DNA from: Candidatus Magasanikiibacteriota bacterium
Lineage (GTDB): Bacteria > Patescibacteriota > Patescibacteriia > Magasanikbacterales > UBA922
Direction: 5' to 3'
DNA length: 39,093 nucleotides
Assembly (NCBI GenBank): GCA_018650085.1
Contig: JABIGQ010000016.1
Span: forward strand, 1 to 39,093
In this document: positions 38,406 to 39,093 of the stretch, piece after piece
Position numbering within the stretch: the stretch's first letter is position 1
Layout: the number at the start of each line of letters is the position of its first letter
The notes under the pieces: generated by a model
The model's database searches: none
What the model was told of the DNA's origin: nothing
Seen by the model: the letters and a program-made list of their open reading frames with translations, nothing else
Position numbers and translations under genes: made by a program

Positions 38406-39093
38406 ATGGAATCAGGATTTCTTCTTATAGATAAACAACAAGATTGGACAAGCCACGATGTAGTAGGTTATCTTCGTGGTGTCACAGGAATAAGAAAAAT
38501 CGGTCATGCAGGCACACTAGACCCATTTGCTACTGGATTACTCATTGTAGGAGTTGGAAGAGCAGCAACGAAAAGATTGGATGAATTCAAAGGAATGGAA
38601 AAAGTGTATACCGCAACCATAAAATTGGGTGGAATAAGCGATACCCAAGACCGTACAGGAACAATCACCCTCACAGAAAAACAAAAGGATACGCCCGTGA
38701 TTACAAGAGAAAAAATTATACAAACACTAGAAACATTTGTGGGAGAACAAAAACAAACCCCGCCCATGTATTCTGCAAAAAAAGTAAAAAGTAAAAGGAA
38801 AGAAATTATACGAACTAGCTAGGCAAGGAAAAGTTATTGAACGAGAACCAAACGATATTACTATATACGCTATTGATTTTATTAATTGGGATGAAGAGAA
38901 ACAACTGCTTGAAATAACATGTCGTGTATCTACAGGAACATACATCCGCACGCTTTCCCACGATATTGGGCAAGTGCTTGGTGTTGGGGGGTATTGTGAA
39001 GAGTTAAGAAGAACAAGTATTGGAGAATATAGTGTAGAAGACGCCCTAGACCCAAAAATGCTAGAAAAAGAAACATGGAACGACAGACTAATC
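38406..39093 (+). pseudogene. truB: tRNA pseudouridine(55) synthase, frameshifted; runs off the window
   Basis: GFLLIDKQQDWTSHDVVGYLRG, GHAGTLDPFATGLLIVGVGRATK-like; the +1/-1 frame continues KLYELARQGKVIEREPNDITIYAIDF...CRVSTGTYIRTLSHDIG after a 7-bp duplication at 38783-38796. Confidence 0.92.

Noticed and set aside
1-39093. CRISPR array, tRNA or rRNA genes, transposase
   Set aside because: No regularly spaced direct repeats, no cloverleaf or rRNA-like sequence and no transposase-like ORF found by reading; a tRNAscan/Infernal run would be decisive

Overview
AT-rich bacterial chromosomal window. Compact genes, short intergenic regions and little Shine-Dalgarno usage suggest a Patescibacteria/CPR-type genome (inference). 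Housekeeping genes recognised: cysS, murA, leuS, infB, trxA, gdhA, ribE/ribH plus a stand-alone riboflavin kinase, a ctpA-like protease, an ABC-F ATPase, an inositol-monophosphatase family gene, and truB at the right edge. truB is broken by a perfect 7-bp tandem duplication. The accessory core is about 14.9-24.6 kb. It holds a 1723-aa protein with many ~36-40 aa helical repeats, an unassigned conserved-looking domain, and a C-terminal region with a nucleotidyltransferase (Pol-beta/CCA/OAS-like) signature. A 50-aa charged small ORF missing from the ORF track lies just upstream of it. The same region has a PAS-only protein, a KilA-N gene flanked by a ~228-bp duplication of a cupin gene, and an uncharacterised two-gene membrane operon. 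Non-coding signals include a nested-palindrome MITE-like element between ribE and ribH, a 19-bp stem structure between the ABC-F gene and leuS, several rho-independent terminators, and an isolated gene at ~37.8-38.2 kb with a perfect-consensus promoter, structured leader and strong SD. No tRNA, rRNA, CRISPR array or transposase was found.
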